Of a DNA stretch of 64,000 nt, positions 36,798 to 47,470 are shown in pieces. The position numbers and the translations under genes are program-made. Within the stretch, counting starts at the first letter, position 1. Each line of letters opens with the position of its first letter. The notes under the pieces are model-generated. The model saw only the letters and a list, made by a program, of their open reading frames with translations. It was not told the DNA's origin and did not search any database. The stretch spans positions 2,418,029-2,482,028 of the forward strand of contig NC_030988.1 of assembly GCF_000149955.1 (NCBI RefSeq), read 5' to 3'. Origin of the DNA: Fusarium oxysporum f. sp. lycopersici 4287 (taxonomy: Eukaryota; Ascomycota; Sordariomycetes; Hypocreales; Nectriaceae).

Positions 36798-39155
36798 ATG
36801 GCATCATCTCAGACCACCGCCGCCTCTACGCCCTCGATTTCGGACCAGCCCATTACTGGGACGTCTCTGGACTTTTCCCTCTTCTTCAAAGCAACGTATC
36901 CTGATGAGGACACCCAGAACACCACCGGCGGGTCACGTAAGCGCAAATCCAGGGGTATGGCGATGTATCGATGTCTCCATTGCCCTGCCGATAAGCCCTG
37001 GGCGAATCGGAAGCGGGACAACGCATGGCATCACGCCCGGCGGTGCCATGCCGATATTATCTCTTCCCTCGATCGCACGCTCATTGGGGGCAGTTCTGAT
37101 GTTCTAGATGATGAAAGGGAAGCCACACGCCCTCGGATTGATGCTTTCTTTCCCTCTCGTTACTCGGATGTCTCTCTCCGCCGTATGTTCGACCGCGATC
37201 GGTATTTAGATGCAATAATCAGCCTAATCACACGCCGCCGGCTTGCCTTCTCAGCAATTAACTGGGATGAGATGCAAGAGATTATGCTAGCAGCTAATCC
37301 TGCTATAGAGGACCTTTTAGTGACCAACCGAAGTGCTCTAATGCGACTGATTGATGCCACATATGAGTTATATTCTTCTCAGCTCATGGCAACTCTTGAA
37401 GCTTCCATCTCAAAGATCCATATCCTCTCTGATCTCTGGACATCGCCCCATCGCCATGGGATACTCGCCATCTCTGCGCGATGGGTTGATCAGGATCATC
37501 GGCCACAAAGGGCACTGCTAGCGATGCCGGAATGTCTCTATAGCCATAGTGGTGAAACCCAGGCATCTCTAATTATCGATACACTGGCAAAGTACGGCAT
37601 TGCTTCTAAAGTGGGCTACCATGTAGGGGATAATGCCACTTCAAATGATACCTGCTTGTCTTATCTCTCACGGCGGTTACGAGACGACTATGGGGTACGA
37701 TAGCCCTTCCCTTATCTCTGGATTAGGATTAATCGGTTGCTAGTTGACGTTTGATCCCTCTAAGCGCCGTATCCGCTGTGTCGCCCACATTATTAACCTA
37801 TCCCTTCAAGCATTTCTTCTCGCGTCTTCAAAAGAGGCACTAATCGCCGCTCTTGATGCCACCGATGATACCTCAAACGATCAGTTGTTTGCACAGTTCT
37901 ACGGCACCTTGCACGACGCCGGACAGACAACAAGAACAGATGAAGCCCATCAGAGAAGAAGAGCTTTGCGAAGAGGCAATCGTATACTTGAGAACTTCAC
38001 TGGATGGCAGCATATCGTGCCCCTACGGAAAGTACACAACATCGCTGTCTGGATACGTAAATCTACGCTTCATACGGCTATATGGGACGATGAAATAAAG
38101 CTCCGACTAGGTATAGATAATGCCACACGCTGGATTTCATGGTATCGATTGTTGGATAATTTTCTGCGTTACCAATCCCGTGTAAAACAGTTCCTAATTG
38201 AACATGATAGAGAGCTTCAAGACGATATCCTGCTAGCTTCAGAGTGGGAGTTTATTGAACGGACGCATCGTTTCCTACAGCCGTTTGCCTCAACTACGTT
38301 GTTGGCCGAAGGGGCGCGATCTACACTCTCCCAATCACTCTCGATAATGGATGTTTTATTGCGACAGTACGAGAAGTATAAGGTCGGTGGCGATGTTTTT
38401 TCTTTTATCTAATTGATCGGCTAACTAATTGTCTTATTTAGGAGCTTTATAGTTCAAAGGAAAACCATGATCCCCACATGGTACACTGCATCGATATGGG
38501 CTGGTTCGTACTTAATAAGTACTACACCTTATCAGACCAGACACCTGTATATGCCGCCGCACTCCTTCTCGATCCCTCGAAACGAAGAAAATACATTGAG
38601 CGGAATTGGCAAGAATCCTGGCACGCGCCTGCTATTGCTGCTGCCCAGCAAATTTGGCTAGATGAATATAATGCCGCGCCAATCCCAGAATCCTTGCGGG
38701 TGCCTCTAGATGTGTCCTCTTCCTCTGGGAGGCAGCACAACGAGCTGGATGAGTTGTTGAGCGATATTGCTGTTACTGGTCCTATCTTAGACGACGCCGA
38801 TGACTTCGAAACCTTTATTGATGCACCACCGACCCGAATAACTGGCTCTCCTCTCCAGTGGTGGCTACATCGAGATCAAAGGAAAGCATATCCGCGGTTA
38901 TCCCGCATGGCAATTGATATCCTCTCAATCCCTCCTGAATCATCTGATGTTGAGTCTCACTTCTCATCGGCGCGGCGTACGCTATCATGGGATAGAGAGA
39001 GCATGACCTGCGAGAACCTGGCGAAGGTTGAGTGTGTGGGCAACTGGATGTGCGAGGGTATCATTGTACCCAAGTCTCACGGTGGCAGGGGCGTTATTTC
39101 CAGCGTTGCTGTTGAATTTAGCGTTGAAACAGAGGCAGAGGACTTTCTAGATTAG
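36798..39155 (+). CDS. hAT transposase (copy 2, intact)
   Basis: Exons 36798-37694, 37744-38382 and 38442-39155 give 749 residues. Introns are 49 and 59 nt; the second has the unusual donor GTCGGT. A BED finger (CLHC ... HHARRCH) at residues about 57-82 binds DNA ends. The catalytic region contains LSDLWTSPHRHG, NDTCLSYL and CVAHIINLSLQAFLLA. The C-terminal dimerisation domain reads LQWWLHRDQRKAYPRLSRMA. It has no stops or shifts, unlike copies 1 and 3. The start is the first ATG after the left terminal region, and the finger follows directly. Activity is plausible but not shown. Confidence 0.9.
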
Positions 39156-39347
39156 GGTACTTTCTTGTTCTTTCTTCTAGCCTACAAGAATTATATGTGG
39201 TTTATCTGGATATCAACCTTGCTAAAGTGGCTATGTTGTTGTATGGATATCTACCTGGATATATCGATATCCAGATAATTTCTCCCACTTATCTGGATAT
39301 CGATATAAGGGCCAGAATTTCGATGGATATCGATATACGCAGGTCTG

Positions 39348-39900
39348 ATAATAGCTCTTCAAGGACGTCCCTTGAAGCTGCCAACATAGTGGGGACTTGT
39401 ACTAAGCGGGTCTCAAGAAATGCCAGCTCAGTGAGATGATGGTATTCCGTCTCGGTCAGTTCCTCAATAAAGGTGGCTACCGCGTTGTTTGCCTGCGAAC
39501 AAATCAGTCAATTAATCAACTTCGTTGGATATACCTACTATCTGAATCAACAATTTCTCCAAATAGTCGTTGTAAAGTCTCCACGCAGAGAAATACGTTC
39601 TAAAAAGCTCTTTGTGTAGCCAAAAGAAGTCCTGCTGGATGTTCTGAGGACCTACATCATTATTCCAGCTCCAGATTCAACTGAAAGAGGACTTTGACGC
39701 GTCTTGATTGGGCCGTTATCCCTGTTTTCCTCAATCTTTTCAAAGCGGGCTACTCTGTAGTAGTCGGTGGCCGAGACTCCACTTTCAGCGACTGGTAGGG
39801 GAGCTTCCTCATCTGCATGATAGGAGCCTAGGTCCTGAACCCTGGACGGTTCTTATAGAGTTTGAGGTGGTAGCTCAAAGCTTCGCAGCGTGTGTAATAT
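39348..39900 (-). pseudogene. CorA-like transporter gene, 5' part
   Basis: Read on the minus strand, NIQQDFFWLHKELFRTYFSA is followed by an intron (about 39492-39540) and then FIEELTETEYHHLTELAFLE and RDVLEELL up to the target duplication. This is the soluble domain of a CorA-like protein. Further 5', pieces such as FEKIEENRD and KVLFQLNLE lie in different frames, suggesting extra indels or unresolved introns. No start codon was fixed. Confidence 0.6.
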
Positions 39901-39910
39901 ATGTAATATA

Positions 39911-41753
39911 ACGTGAATCACAAGTATGTGAGCCAGACAAGTATGTGAGCCACTTTTCTTAGCCTTCAAACTAAATATTGCAATAAAAACACCACAAAGT
40001 AGCTAATCAATTAAAATTACTTACTATCCTCTTCTCCAGATACCTCAATATCCTCCTGACATGTTCTTGCATTATGTCCCGTCTTGCCGCATATACCACA
40101 GCGCCGAACCCCCGGTCGCGCCGACCTTCCTTGACCCCCACTCCTCGACGATTCGGCCACTACCTGCGTATCAACATCCATCTGATCAATTAAATCTCTT
40201 GCTTCTCCTACAGTCATCATTCCTCCTTTCTGTAGTCGGATTCTTTTTGCCCTTCGGCGCCGGCTTAGTATCTCATTTGCCTCTCGAACTTCCCTAATAT
40301 CAGCCCTCAATAAGACATTCTCATGCATTATTGCCTTTGTTCCCTTTGCAAGTGACTTCAGAGCTCCTAGTATTGACTCTGGGGAGCTACTTTGGTGCCT
40401 TCTGATTCGCCTATACAGGTATTCAGACTGAGATTCTGCCTCGAGAACTGTCTTTGGTGTCTTTGAAGTCCAAGGCTGAGCCTGGCTGGCCTCCTCCACG
40501 GGAGGTGTTGGAGTCCGTAGCTGAACATCAAGCTTTGAGATCACACTTTCGGGGTCAAAAGGAACAAGTCCAGCTCCTCTGAAAGCCCCTCTGATATTTT
40601 TTTCGGTCATAGTAGCTTGAAAGGCGGCGGCAAAGGCAGGAAAGAACTCGGTCTTCGAAATGTGATGTACAGACCTTCTGATCAGATCCTCAATTTCTCG
40701 ACCATATGCCTTTTTAAGCGGCCCAAAGCACCCAATGTCGAGAGGCTGGAGTAGATGAGACGAATGAGCCGGCATACAGAGCGTAATAATCTTATTTGCC
40801 TCACAATATCTCTCAAATTCGACAGAGTGATGGCTTTCGTGGCCATCAAGGATCAGAAGACGATAGGAACCAACTGATCGATCGGCTGTGCGTCGGTCAA
40901 AGTGCTTTAGCCACTCGAGGCCAAGTTCGTTATTTGTCCAGCCATTTTGGCTCATTGCAATAGCCCAATCGCGCGGGAGGGTAGGTTCTTCATGCCAGTT
41001 AGCAAGGTGATTTTGGCCCGCGCCAATGATGAACGGCTCAATCGCCTGGCCTTCCGCATTAATCGCCTGGATGACTGTAATCCATTCACGGTTTCCAGGC
41101 TGCACTGATTTCGGTCTTCCAAGCCTTTCTGAACCTGTAATGACCATTCCGCTTGAAATCATGCCCATCATAAAGCCAGTCTCATCAAAGTTCCAAATAT
41201 CATCTGATTGGATACCGTATTTCGCGATTGTGTTCTCTACAAGCTTAAACCAATTTCGAATAATAGTCGGATCTTCACATTTGGCTCTCTGGTAGTCATA
41301 TCTCCGAAAGAAACGCATCTTGAGCTCTGGTTGTTGCTTGATAAAATTGTTAGCCCAGTGTATGCCGACAGGTGACGCGTTGCGGTCAGCGAGGAGACAA
41401 TTAGCCATTGCTTCAACAAAAGACAGTTTTGGGGGAAACCCTTGGGAATCTAGCTTTAGAATAAAGCGAACTAAAGTCCTTTCTTCTAGATTAGATAGCT
41501 TTCGTGATCCTGGGGTCCAGTCGCGTCGGGATTGAGCGCCATTCTGGCGGCGACGTAATGTACTGCGATCGACTTTGTATATATTTGCAGCGCGTCGGGT
41601 GCTTAATTTTGGGTTATTTTGAAGGGCTTGAAGTGCAAGAAGGATTCTACCTTCTTTATTAGGTTGTGACATACTGGGTGCTTGAGAATTATTTGATTAG
41701 ATACTGATGATGTAGGATGAGGGATTTTTGGCTCACATACTTGTGATTCACGT
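39911..41753 (-). mobile_element. Complete Fot1/pogo transposon (1,843 bp)
   Basis: The 24-bp inverted ends begin ACGTGAATCACAAGTATGTG and TA flanks both sides (39909-39910, 41754-41755). The left end repeats the ACAAGTATGTGAGCCA motif 16 bp further in. It carries one open transposase frame. TA duplication and terminal repeats fit the Tc1/mariner superfamily, Fot1/pogo branch. Confidence 0.92.
40017..41672 (-). CDS. Fot1/pogo DDE transposase with zinc knuckle
   Basis: Intronless, 551 residues. The N-terminal 130 residues form the helix-turn-helix/CENP-B-type DNA-binding part (MSQPNKEGRILLALQALQNN). The catalytic Asp residues are in WNFDETGFMMG, LLILDGHESHHS and LLQPLDIGCFGPLKK. The tail ends with a CCHC knuckle, CGICGKTGHNARTC, about 25 residues before the stop. 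A retroviral-type knuckle on a pogo transposase is noteworthy, and the decayed copy at 6465-8054 has it too. The frame is undamaged, so the element may still be mobile. Confidence 0.92.
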   Translation of the reverse strand: MSQPNKEGRILLALQALQNNPKLSTRRAANIYKVDRSTLRRRQNGAQSRRDWTPGSRKLSNLEERTLVRFILKLDSQGFPPKLSFVEAMANCLLADRNASPVGIHWANNFIKQQPELKMRFFRRYDYQRAKCEDPTIIRNWFKLVENTIAKYGIQSDDIWNFDETGFMMGMISSGMVITGSERLGRPKSVQPGNREWITVIQAINAEGQAIEPFIIGAGQNHLANWHEEPTLPRDWAIAMSQNGWTNNELGLEWLKHFDRRTADRSVGSYRLLILDGHESHHSVEFERYCEANKIITLCMPAHSSHLLQPLDIGCFGPLKKAYGREIEDLIRRSVHHISKTEFFPAFAAAFQATMTEKNIRGAFRGAGLVPFDPESVISKLDVQLRTPTPPVEEASQAQPWTSKTPKTVLEAESQSEYLYRRIRRHQSSSPESILGALKSLAKGTKAIMHENVLLRADIREVREANEILSRRRRAKRIRLQKGGMMTVGEARDLIDQMDVDTQVVAESSRSGGQGRSARPGVRRCGICGKTGHNARTCQEDIEVSGEEDSK

Positions 41754-41763
41754 TATGTGAAAT

Positions 41764-41822
41764 AACTAATATAGATGACCTAGCAACGTGCACGGGCCAG
41801 TTGCGTTGTATCCTGTCATGTT
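41764..41822. repeat. Dispersed repeat R, copy 2
   Basis: An inverted match to 24896-24965 with a 41-nt core that is virtually identical (AGCAACGTGCACGGGCCAGT onward). It lies between the Fot1 element and the Mutator-like element. Confidence 0.6.
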
Positions 41823-41831
41823 ATAGGGATA

Positions 41832-42637
41832 GGCGGTCAATAGGCGGACGGGTACCCGTCCTTCTAAAATTGGACGGGTCCCGTCCCAATTTCCATATGT
41901 GGTATAGTTTGCTCCGCTATCGGACCGCCAGTATCGTCACCCTTACACTTGCAAGATCCAGTTCCAGATTCAACGCGGCTGAGATACGATGATCCACGAG
42001 CAATCCGCCAGAGATACGTCACGTCAAGAGATGATTAGTATAAGGCCCAGCCACCGGGAACCTCACTAGGTAACCGCCAGTATAGGAAAGCAATGGGCCT
42101 GCCTTTAGCATATCCAAAAGCAATCTACAGCTGGTGTCTTGATTATAAGCAGATGGGGAGGTGCTGCGCAACCTCAATGAGCCTAAGAGAATGGACCAAA
42201 GAAGAGATGGTGGCTTATTCAGACTAGGACAAAGCAGAGCCTGATCGCATCGAAGCACAAGTAGCTAGAGAGACCGAGAACGGGCGACTGTTCACAAGCA
42301 GAAGAGGCATCGGTGAGCTTTGGGAAATAGCCTAGCAGGACATCGATGAACAAGAAGCCTTGTACTCGGCCATCGAAGAGGAAGAAAGCTGTATTGTGGT
42401 ACAGCTCTAGCTCTAGTAGAATTTGGAGTAAATTTGGAACTCAGATATGTCGTGGCTATTCACCTCAAGCCAATGGTTTGTTGGAATAGCTGGTAAATGG
42501 GACTCGTCAAACTACTTGAGGCAGTGGAACAAGGCGTGAGGTAATCCGATAGCGGAAAAATTTTTACCAAAGATGGAAACTAGGACGGGACCCGTCCAAT
42601 TTTAGAAGGACGGGTACCCGTCCGCCTATTAGCCGCC
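41832..42637. mobile_element. Mutator-like non-autonomous element (806 bp)
   Basis: Imperfect inverted ends of about 93 bp (41832-41924, 42545-42637) have a strongly conserved core GGCGGACGGGTACCCGTCC. They are flanked by a 9-bp direct repeat ATAGGGATA (41823-41831, 42638-42646). Long TIRs with 9-bp duplications are typical of MULEs. The interior has no open gene; near 42430-42530 an integrase-like scrap (YSPQANGLLE) appears. Confidence 0.7.
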
Positions 42638-42656
42638 ATAGGGATAAGAGTGTGTG

Positions 42657-42733
42657 CACGGACAGGACTGTTATCGTGCACGGACCAGTTTTGTTGTATC
42701 CTGTCATGTTACCACCACGACTGCGTACAGTAG
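42657..42733. repeat. Dispersed repeat R, copy 3
   Basis: GTGCACGG occurs twice, then TTGTATCCTGTCATGTTACC and ACTGCGTACAGTAG, matching 24873-24930 inverted. With copy 2 it would form one continuous repeat if the Mutator-like insertion were removed. Confidence 0.6.
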
Positions 42734-42902
42734 ATCATTTCTGAATGGTTGATAGGGCACGAAGTACAAGAAGAATCCTAGCCTCAATATTTGGATCTGA
42801 CATATTTGGTGGTTGAACATTAATTGATTAAGTTGAGAAGATGTAAATTGCGGGATATTTTGTTGCACTCGCTTGTCTGTTGCACCCGCTTATCATGTAC
42901 GT
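42734..42902 (-). mobile_element. Fot1/pogo end remnant
   Basis: The right terminal repeat closes at 42902 before TA (42903-42904) and matches the 6359 end (ACGTACATGATAAGCGGGTG on the minus strand). Inside, the first codons of the transposase (MSDPNIEARILLVL, start at 42803) are followed by unrelated sequence. Confidence 0.75.
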
Positions 42903-43019
42903 TACTATTAATCTTATCTATAGCTTTTGAATAATTATTAAAGGGATATTAACCTGGTGGAGGGGTCTTACCGGTGGAGGGGTACTGCATAATAAGTTTC
43001 CGTTCTTTACGCCTAGGTC

Positions 43020-46000
43020 TTACGACGTTGAATCTGCTTCATCTATATCCTCATAGAGGTCGAGAATACCGATCTTCTCTAGGGCAGCCTTCCCCTGGTG
43101 ATCCAGAAACCGGATTTTCTCTAAATTAGTCCACTGGACGCTCCTTCCATGCTCTACCATGGAACCCTCTAGCTCACGAACAAGTTCCCCAAGTTCCTCA
43201 TCCGCTCCCATATTTAGCAAGTCGCACACTTTCTCCATCATCGATACTTCAAATCCCATGGGGAGACTCTCCGGAAGCAGCGTCATGACACTAACAAAGT
43301 CCGATACTCTCTTTTCTCGCGGACTTGCATTCCTGCGGAATTGACTCCGCAATGTCTTGCTGCGTTTTGCGCGGGTACGAATTTCTGATGATTTCAGAAG
43401 GTCAATGATTTCCCCTTGCGCACGATCACCCTTTCTGCGGCTGCGTTTATCAAAGTCGTAAAGGGGGTTCGGTGCAAATATATCGGTGAATACCAGGTCC
43501 TTCAGGGTTGGTCCAACGGGGACTCCCTCGAACAGCGCCATGCTGTTGATATCTGCTCCAGCCTCAACAAAGGCTTTGATAGCTACAACATTACGGAAAA
43601 GCGCCGCCATGTGAAGAGGTGTGAATCCCCTAGAGTTCCTCGCTTCCAGATGGGACTTGCAGGGAAAAAGCTCAAACAGTAGAGTGTAAAGTCGAGAGTA
43701 CCTGTCCTCGGAGGGCAGCGGCAGAATGCCCGCAGCACAATGAAGGGCGGTATCCCCGGTTTCAGGCATCACAACGACATCAGCTTCCAGGGAATACTTT
43801 CTGCACAAAGAGATGTAGTTCTCGACTCCATCGAGACCGAGGCCTCTCCGCGGTAGAATACTTTCAAGCAGCGTCGTATGGCGAATTTGTGCATTTATAT
43901 CGGCGCCCCTTTTCAGTAAAAACTCCGCAAGGCCGAATTGGCGTGTGACGAATGCAGTGCGCAGAGCCACGTCTTTCTCTCTCTGTGGAAGATCTCCATT
44001 TATCTTAAAAAGTCGTTTAACAAAATAGAAGTCGCTCCGCATAGTACGTGTTGCAAGCTCGAGAATTGGTATATCTGCCTTGTAGAGCCAACTTGCAGGA
44101 CATGAATGAAGCGTGTCAGCGCCGTGATGTACCAGAATGTCGAATTTGACCTCGTCACCCAACACGATGGCCCAGTGCAACGGGGACCTTCCCTCCACCA
44201 GCGTGGTGATATCGCCAACAAACGGCTGCAATGTTAACAGGTGCTCTAAAATGTCTGCAGTGCCGTGAGTTGCGGCTAGATGTAGTGCCGTGAGGCCGTC
44301 ACCGCGAACGTGATTCGTCGACCCGCGGCGCACGAGAAGGTCGATGGTAGCCAGCATACGATAATAAAAGTCTGAGCCATGTCTGACCATTCTTCGGTGC
44401 GTATTCTGACACTGTATAGCAAAGTACAGTAGACCGACCTCTGATTCACAGCTTGCGTTGATCGGGTAAAACGGGGTGACATCCAGCATCATTTCGAGAA
44501 TCTCCGCCTCGTGTGACATACATGCGAGTTGAATCGGATCGCACATCCGACTATGCCCATCATAGACGATAATTGGGCCGCCATCGATGTCTGCCCTAGC
44601 GTCTTGCGCCAGAAGAGCTTGGACCGCGTCTTTATTACCATGCGCAACCGCACGATGGATTGCAGTCCCTGCAACCAGACAGTCATTTGCCACGTCTGGG
44701 GATGGCCCGTGGTTGACTTTAGCTACCTCGTCAACCCTCGCTCCATGGGCTAGCAACCGGGCCGTAAGAGCGGACATCTCGCGAGCCTCCACCCTGACAA
44801 TCCAATGAAGCGGAGACTCTCCCAGAGCGTTCACGATTCCGGCATCGGCGCCAGCGTCCAGTAATGAGGCGACAACGTCGGCATGGCCGGATCGGCATGC
44901 ACAAAGTAAAGGCGTATCTCCAGCAGCGTTTTGACAATTGATATTCGAGGAGCCTTCAGCAAGCAGTTCAACAACGGTTGAGATTGAGCCGCTCGTTGCG
45001 GCATCGTGAAGATTGTCGCCGACTGCCTCAGCCCCAAGATGACAACAAAGGCTCTCTGTTTCACATTGTGCGTTCCGTACAGGCGACTCGGCATCTTCCA
45101 CTGTATTGAAGACACGCGAAGTCAACGCATTCTGCGGAAGGGCAATGCCGAGGGCGGCGTGAACTCGTTGGAGGATGACTTGGGCCGGGCGATACCCTAA
45201 TTCGTAGCATTCGGCAAGCGCCGACAGATATATTTCGTGGTTCTTCGCGACGCCAAAGCCAAGAAGGTGACATATTGCTTTCTCTACCATGTATCTTGGG
45301 TAGGAGGGGTCGGAAGTGCGGACGCATCCGATACGGATGGAAAGAGCAGCATATATCTGTTTCTGGATAGTGAAAGGGAGGCCGCAGGATAATAGGAGGT
45401 CGAAGTCCAATCCGGCGACCTATGCAGGTATCAGTAGCTTTCGTTAATTGGTATAACCTCGGCAGACACCTTACCAAAGGTTCATTCATTAAGAGCGGTG
45501 AGGCTGTTTTGGTTGGTTCGTTCAATGAAGCAGAATCGTGAGTCGCCAACCCACCCGGTTCGTCAAATGATCCAAGGGTCAGCGAGGGTTCCAGCCACGC
45601 ATGCTGTTTGTTCTAACAAATCCGAGATCGTAGGTTAGCAACCCTGGTTCGGTAGGAACGAAAGGGAAGATATTGCCACAGACTATTCCGGGTGGTAAAG
45701 AGACCAAGAAATCGGCCATTCTATGGCATTCATCGGCTGCCGCACGCTGTGCAGCCGCAAAGTCTTTAGAAAGCATGTTAGCAATTCTGACTTTATAAGT
45801 GCGATCGGAGAGCTCGATGGCTACCTTTTATTGCGGAAAGATGCGAGCGACTTAAGAGTAATCTTAACCCGGGTCGTTCAGCATGCGCCTTTACTTTGAG
45901 AGTTAGGCGCATCAACAAATCTGTCGGTGGAAGCAGGGAATTGTGGTGAGTTGTGGAATCTGGAGCGATAGTTTCCAATGTAGGAACATCCTGACCCAGA

Positions 46001-47470
46001 ACCGAAAGAAGGGTTTCCGAAGATTTCAGCAGCTTCTGGACTGATCGAAACACCCTCGAGTGTCTGGTGAAGTGAAGACCCCGGAAATCTATGTCGTCTT
46101 GCTCCAAGGCTTGAATAGCAGCATACTTGGACCGCGCAGTGTCTGGAAGTGATTGCCATCGACTAAGTCCTAACTGGGATTCAGAAGCTCCTGTCAAGGC
46201 GCCGATCTCCGCTTTCACGAATTGCCTAAGGATGTAACCACCTGTGCTGCTCAAGCCGAAGTCTCTTGTTTTGAAATTGCTTACACGGACGCGGTTAGTT
46301 ACTATATGATAAGATGGGGCTAGTTAGGGGAAATACTTACTTCTTGTTCCTGGCAAAGGCGAGAAGGATTCGATCCAGGTCCCTCTTCTCTGGCCTGGCC
46401 CGGAGTGCTATGTTCAAGATCTCGCAGAAGGCATCAGCCGTCTCGACCGCATGCTGAAGATCGGGGTCCCTGATAGTTGATAAGGCGTAATTCAAAAGGC
46501 CTTCGCCTTTCTTTGCTTCGCGAATATTGGACTTCCTGTAGTGTCTCTCCCCGTCTATCAATTCCTCCCAGTATCTTGGATCAGTAAAGGGATCGGCTCC
46601 ATCCAGGGCCACGCGCCAGACCAACAGGCCGAAGGAGTAGACATCTGAAAAGGGAAGAATATGCTTCGGGATAATTCTATCAGCCTCCGGTGCGTCGTAA
46701 GGCATCGTGCGGCCCTTCAACATGGCGTATGGTTCGGTTTCTGCCAAAACCATGGAACAGCCAAAGTCCGTCAACTTTGCACAAAAGGGACGAATCGCAT
46801 TTTCTGGTTCCGCAAACACTAATACATTTTCGCACTTGATGTCTCCATGTACGATGCCGTTCTCATGCAGTGCTTTCAGGCCGTTTGCAACATCAACGCT
46901 GCATTCCCAGTAGGGTCCGTCAACCATTCGAAATGGGTCAGAGATAAGATTGAGCAAATTGCCCAATGGTGATGGGTCAAGGATCAACGCAGGGAATAAG
47001 GTCGGATCTGGACCTGGGTCCATTGGTTCAAACGATACCCCATTCAAGGTGTTGAGGTTCGGGTGGGTGCGCACTCTGGCCACCGAGCAGACTCGTAGCT
47101 CATTTAGGAGTACCGTGAATTCCTCCTTGGTATTCCGCCCCCCATATTCATAGAGAATGGGCAGTACACGCTTGAAAGCCATGGGGTTTCTACCCCATGA
47201 ATGTTTACCAAGTACTCGCGATACAGAGGAACAGCCCCCAGCACCAAGGGGTTGTTCTATCCTATGCGTCCAGCCGGATTTGTCGGGGAATTCGACTATA
47301 TTTTCGGAAAATGTTCGAAGCATTCTTTGGATCGACAGGAAAACCTGGTAATGATCATCTGTCTCGAGCTCTTTAGAACCGTTGCTGGCTGAGCTCGCGA
47401 CGCTTCGATCGGTGATGCCACACTGGCTGTAGGTCGAGGCGGTCATGTTGGTGTCCATCTCCAGTGTCAT
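43020..47470 (-). CDS. Protein kinase-ankyrin repeat protein
   Basis: Exons 47470-46341, 46279-45825, 45763-45684, 45612-45475 and 45419-43020 join in phase to 1,400 residues. The kinase domain (about residues 60-375) has LGAGGCSSVSRV, the MAFKRV lysine, HGDIKCENVLVF, LTDFGCSMV and YDAPEADR, so all catalytic residues are present. After a linker of about 230 residues there are many ankyrin repeats (GDTPLLCACRSGHADVVASL, TALHLAATHGTADILEHLL, GFTPLHMAALFRNVVAIKAF). Such proteins occur in fungal cell-death and NLR-like repertoires, where ankyrins sense and the kinase signals. Introns are 55-71 nt. The start is the first in-frame ATG; the frame is open for about 200 nt further up, so an earlier exon is possible. 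Confidence 0.8.

Larger units (their letters stand above)
36259..39347 (+). mobile_element. Complete hAT transposon (3,089 bp)
   Basis: Inverted ends CAGACCTGCGTAT (36259-36271) and its complement (39335-39347) are flanked by a perfect 8-bp duplication ATAATAGC (36251-36258 and 39348-39355). It carries an uninterrupted three-exon transposase. Both subterminal regions are rich in GGATATCGATAT-type motifs. The intact TSD, TIR and coding frame indicate a recent insertion. Confidence 0.93.

Noticed and set aside
42400..42540. Retroelement integrase gene inside the Mutator-like element
   Set aside because: Only a short scrap (YSPQANGLLE) with stops; too little to annotate.
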